Assembly (NCBI GenBank): GCA_003313425.1
Contig: NHZP01000026.1
Location: 1 to 64,000, forward strand
Origin: Pseudopyrenochaeta lycopersici
Taxonomy: Eukaryota; Ascomycota; Dothideomycetes; Pleosporales; Pseudopyrenochaetaceae
Direction of reading: 5' to 3'
Length of the DNA stretch: 64,000 bases
This document shows positions 62,625 through 64,000 of the stretch, piece by piece. The notes under the pieces are model-generated. The model was not told where the DNA came from. It did not search any database and saw nothing but the letters and a program-made list of their open reading frames with translations. The position numbers and the translations under genes are program-made. The number at the start of each line of letters is the position of its first letter. Position 1 is the stretch's first letter.

Positions 62625-63190
62625 GCTTATCCACATTGTATAATGCTATGTCTCGGCTTTCGCTTATGAATGTTTCCATCACCGCTGTTCTTGTGCTCAA
62701 TGGATTGATCGTGCGGACTACTTCTTCTTTTCAGTTTTAGCCAGGCGTTTCGGGCAAGGGATGATTTAAAAGGGTGCTTTTTTTTTTCTAAAAATTCCTT
62801 ATTATGCTCTCTTTGCTTGGTCGTCACCGGAGATTCAGTGTGATACCCTCCTTCCATTCTGCTCTGTATAGCTGCGCGCTTCTTAGCGATGTTCTACCAT
62901 GTAATCAGCGACTCAGCGGGGCAATGTAGGATATAGATATATATAAGAGTTCCAAGGAACAGTCGGGTTAATCTGATACTTGTCAAATACATATTGAGAT
63001 ATCAGCAAGGCCGATCCGTCCTCGCTGCGGGCTCTGGGGCTGAATCCACACCGGGTAGTGTTTGTAAATACAAAGTTCCTTAAAATTGCGGTCTGGCAAG
63101 TATGGGACTTTTGTTCGCGCCACTTACCAACGGTGCACATGGATGTTCTATGGCAATAGTATTTATCTCTATGTTGCTCAACAGATAACA
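62625..63190. other. Intergenic region between convergent genes
   Basis: About 0.57 kb; 3' ends of PDS5 and the membrane-protein gene. A short T-run near 62,779-62,788. No gene seen. Confidence 0.55.
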
Positions 63191-64000
63191 TCACACGCTG
63201 CGTAAACACACCTCCAATCTGGCCATCTCGTCAAGCACAGTGTCGTTCCCATAGTTACCGTGAATCAATCGGAGCCTTTCTCCCAAAGACACCTCCTGCG
63301 AGTGTTCATCCGTTAGGATGGTCAAGAAATCAAAGTCAAGCAGCGGGAATTCGGTTGATTCAAGCAACAACCGTCTAAGTGCAAACCACTTCGAGGACAT
63401 GATGAAGAGGAGGACAAGCCCGGCAACGCAGCCATATCCGATAACAGTCCCAAGCCCAGGTATTGCGCGTTCGTGCACAACGCAGTAAGATCCTCGCACG
63501 TAGTTCTCTGACTGCAGACCGAGCAGCTGAGCCGTTCCATTGTCTACGCTCGGAGAACTGTTCTCTGCAGTTGCAATCACAGTACTCTGGAAGAGATAGA
63601 CAGGCAAAATGAGTAAATTTCTCAGCCAATCTTTGCCGATCGAAAGACCACTAAATCGCTCATGCAGAGAGAGCCATAAGTCGTAGCCAATCATCTGGGT
63701 GAGAATATAGGGTTGCGATGTACGGTCATACCGGAAGTCGTTCGATATTTGATTAGGTTGGTAAAGCATTACGTTCAAAGCTTTGAACAATGATGCAGAG
63801 GAGACGTTCTGCGATTTTGGAGGAGACAAATCGCTGGCATCCAAGATTGTGAAAAGACTGCGTGAAAATACCACTGTGGCATAGCGCCGATAGAAATGAA
63901 GATAGGTTGTCCACCCGTACTTTCCACTGGGCAGCGACGCTGGATCTAGACATTGGTTAGTAGAATTGTCGTACCCTGATTGACATGATTTCCAGCCTAG
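63191..64000 (-). CDS. Unrecognised membrane protein, 3' part only (5' end beyond window)
   Basis: The minus-strand frame is open from the window edge (codon boundary at 64,000) to the stop at 63,191, giving about 269 visible residues; the N-terminus is missing. The first visible part has two cysteines in an N-S-T-N-Q-C-L-D-P setting and K-Y-G-W-T-T-Y. Hydrophobic segments occur at the W-L-R-N-L-L-I-L-P-V-Y-L-F stretch and at a strong helix (I-P-G-L-G-T-V-I-G-Y-G-C-V-A-G-L-V-L-L-F-I) around 63,470-63,400. After it an acidic cytosolic-type tail ends V-C-L-R-S-V. N-x-S/T sequons before the helix suggest that side is extracytoplasmic. It looks like the C-terminal end of a fungal multi-pass or type I membrane protein of unknown function. 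A splice site upstream of 63,950 cannot be excluded. Confidence 0.6.
   Translation of the reverse strand, partial: LGWKSCQSGYDNSTNQCLDPASLPSGKYGWTTYLHFYRRYATVVFSRSLFTILDASDLSPPKSQNVSSASLFKALNVMLYQPNQISNDFRYDRTSQPYILTQMIGYDLWLSLHERFSGLSIGKDWLRNLLILPVYLFQSTVIATAENSSPSVDNGTAQLLGLQSENYVRGSYCVVHERAIPGLGTVIGYGCVAGLVLLFIMSSKWFALRRLLLESTEFPLLDFDFLTILTDEHSQEVSLGERLRLIHGNYGNDTVLDEMARLEVCLRSV

Overview
The window is nuclear DNA of a filamentous ascomycete (Pezizomycotina; Dothideomycetes is my best guess, not proven). The support is: short GT-AG introns of about 48-90 nt with CTAAC-like branch sites; a Zn2Cys6 regulator; a DHA2-type transporter; small secreted proteins; and a sharply bounded AT-rich block whose C-to-T and G-to-A changes sit in CpA/TpG contexts, the footprint of repeat-induced point mutation (RIP).

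Layout. Positions 1-11,950 are a transposon graveyard. It holds a roughly 2-kb element present as two abutting head-to-tail copies (317-2254 and 2255-4230) mutated to different degrees, a gag-like relic read on the minus strand (about 4240-5600), a short palindromic MITE-like element (5768-5938) with a related end at 1-134, and a dead Ty3/Gypsy chromovirus-type pol (about 6000-9620). The sequence becomes normal just before a cytochrome P450 (12,216-13,989, minus), which is followed by a DHA2 transporter (16,074-17,996, plus) and a secreted CE2-like SGNH esterase (18,874-19,944, minus). A gene-poor stretch contains a small secreted protein with Kex2 sites (24,282-25,048) and a possible 88-residue gene (27,327-27,593).

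From 28.5 to 36 kb lie a secreted histidine acid phosphatase and, head-to-head with it, three co-directional genes: a Zn2Cys6 factor, a short-chain dehydrogenase and an FAD monooxygenase. This looks like a small metabolic cassette. From 36.7 to 43 kb are housekeeping-type genes on the minus strand: an EVE-domain protein, an EBP-type sterol isomerase-like protein and a CBM21 glycogen-targeting PP1 subunit. About 8 kb without a convincing gene follows (42,941-51,122), ending at an eight-cysteine secreted protein of three exons (51,123-51,820).

The right end is conserved: a mitochondrial BolA protein (BOL3-like), TTI1 and PDS5 in divergent orientation sharing about 300 bp, and the 3' part of an unrecognised membrane protein running off the window end.

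Exon boundaries were placed by hand from splice signals, reading phase and protein continuity; no alignment or transcript evidence was available. Relic frames in the RIP block are judged by motif, because RIP itself depletes TGA stops and makes accidental 'open' frames common.
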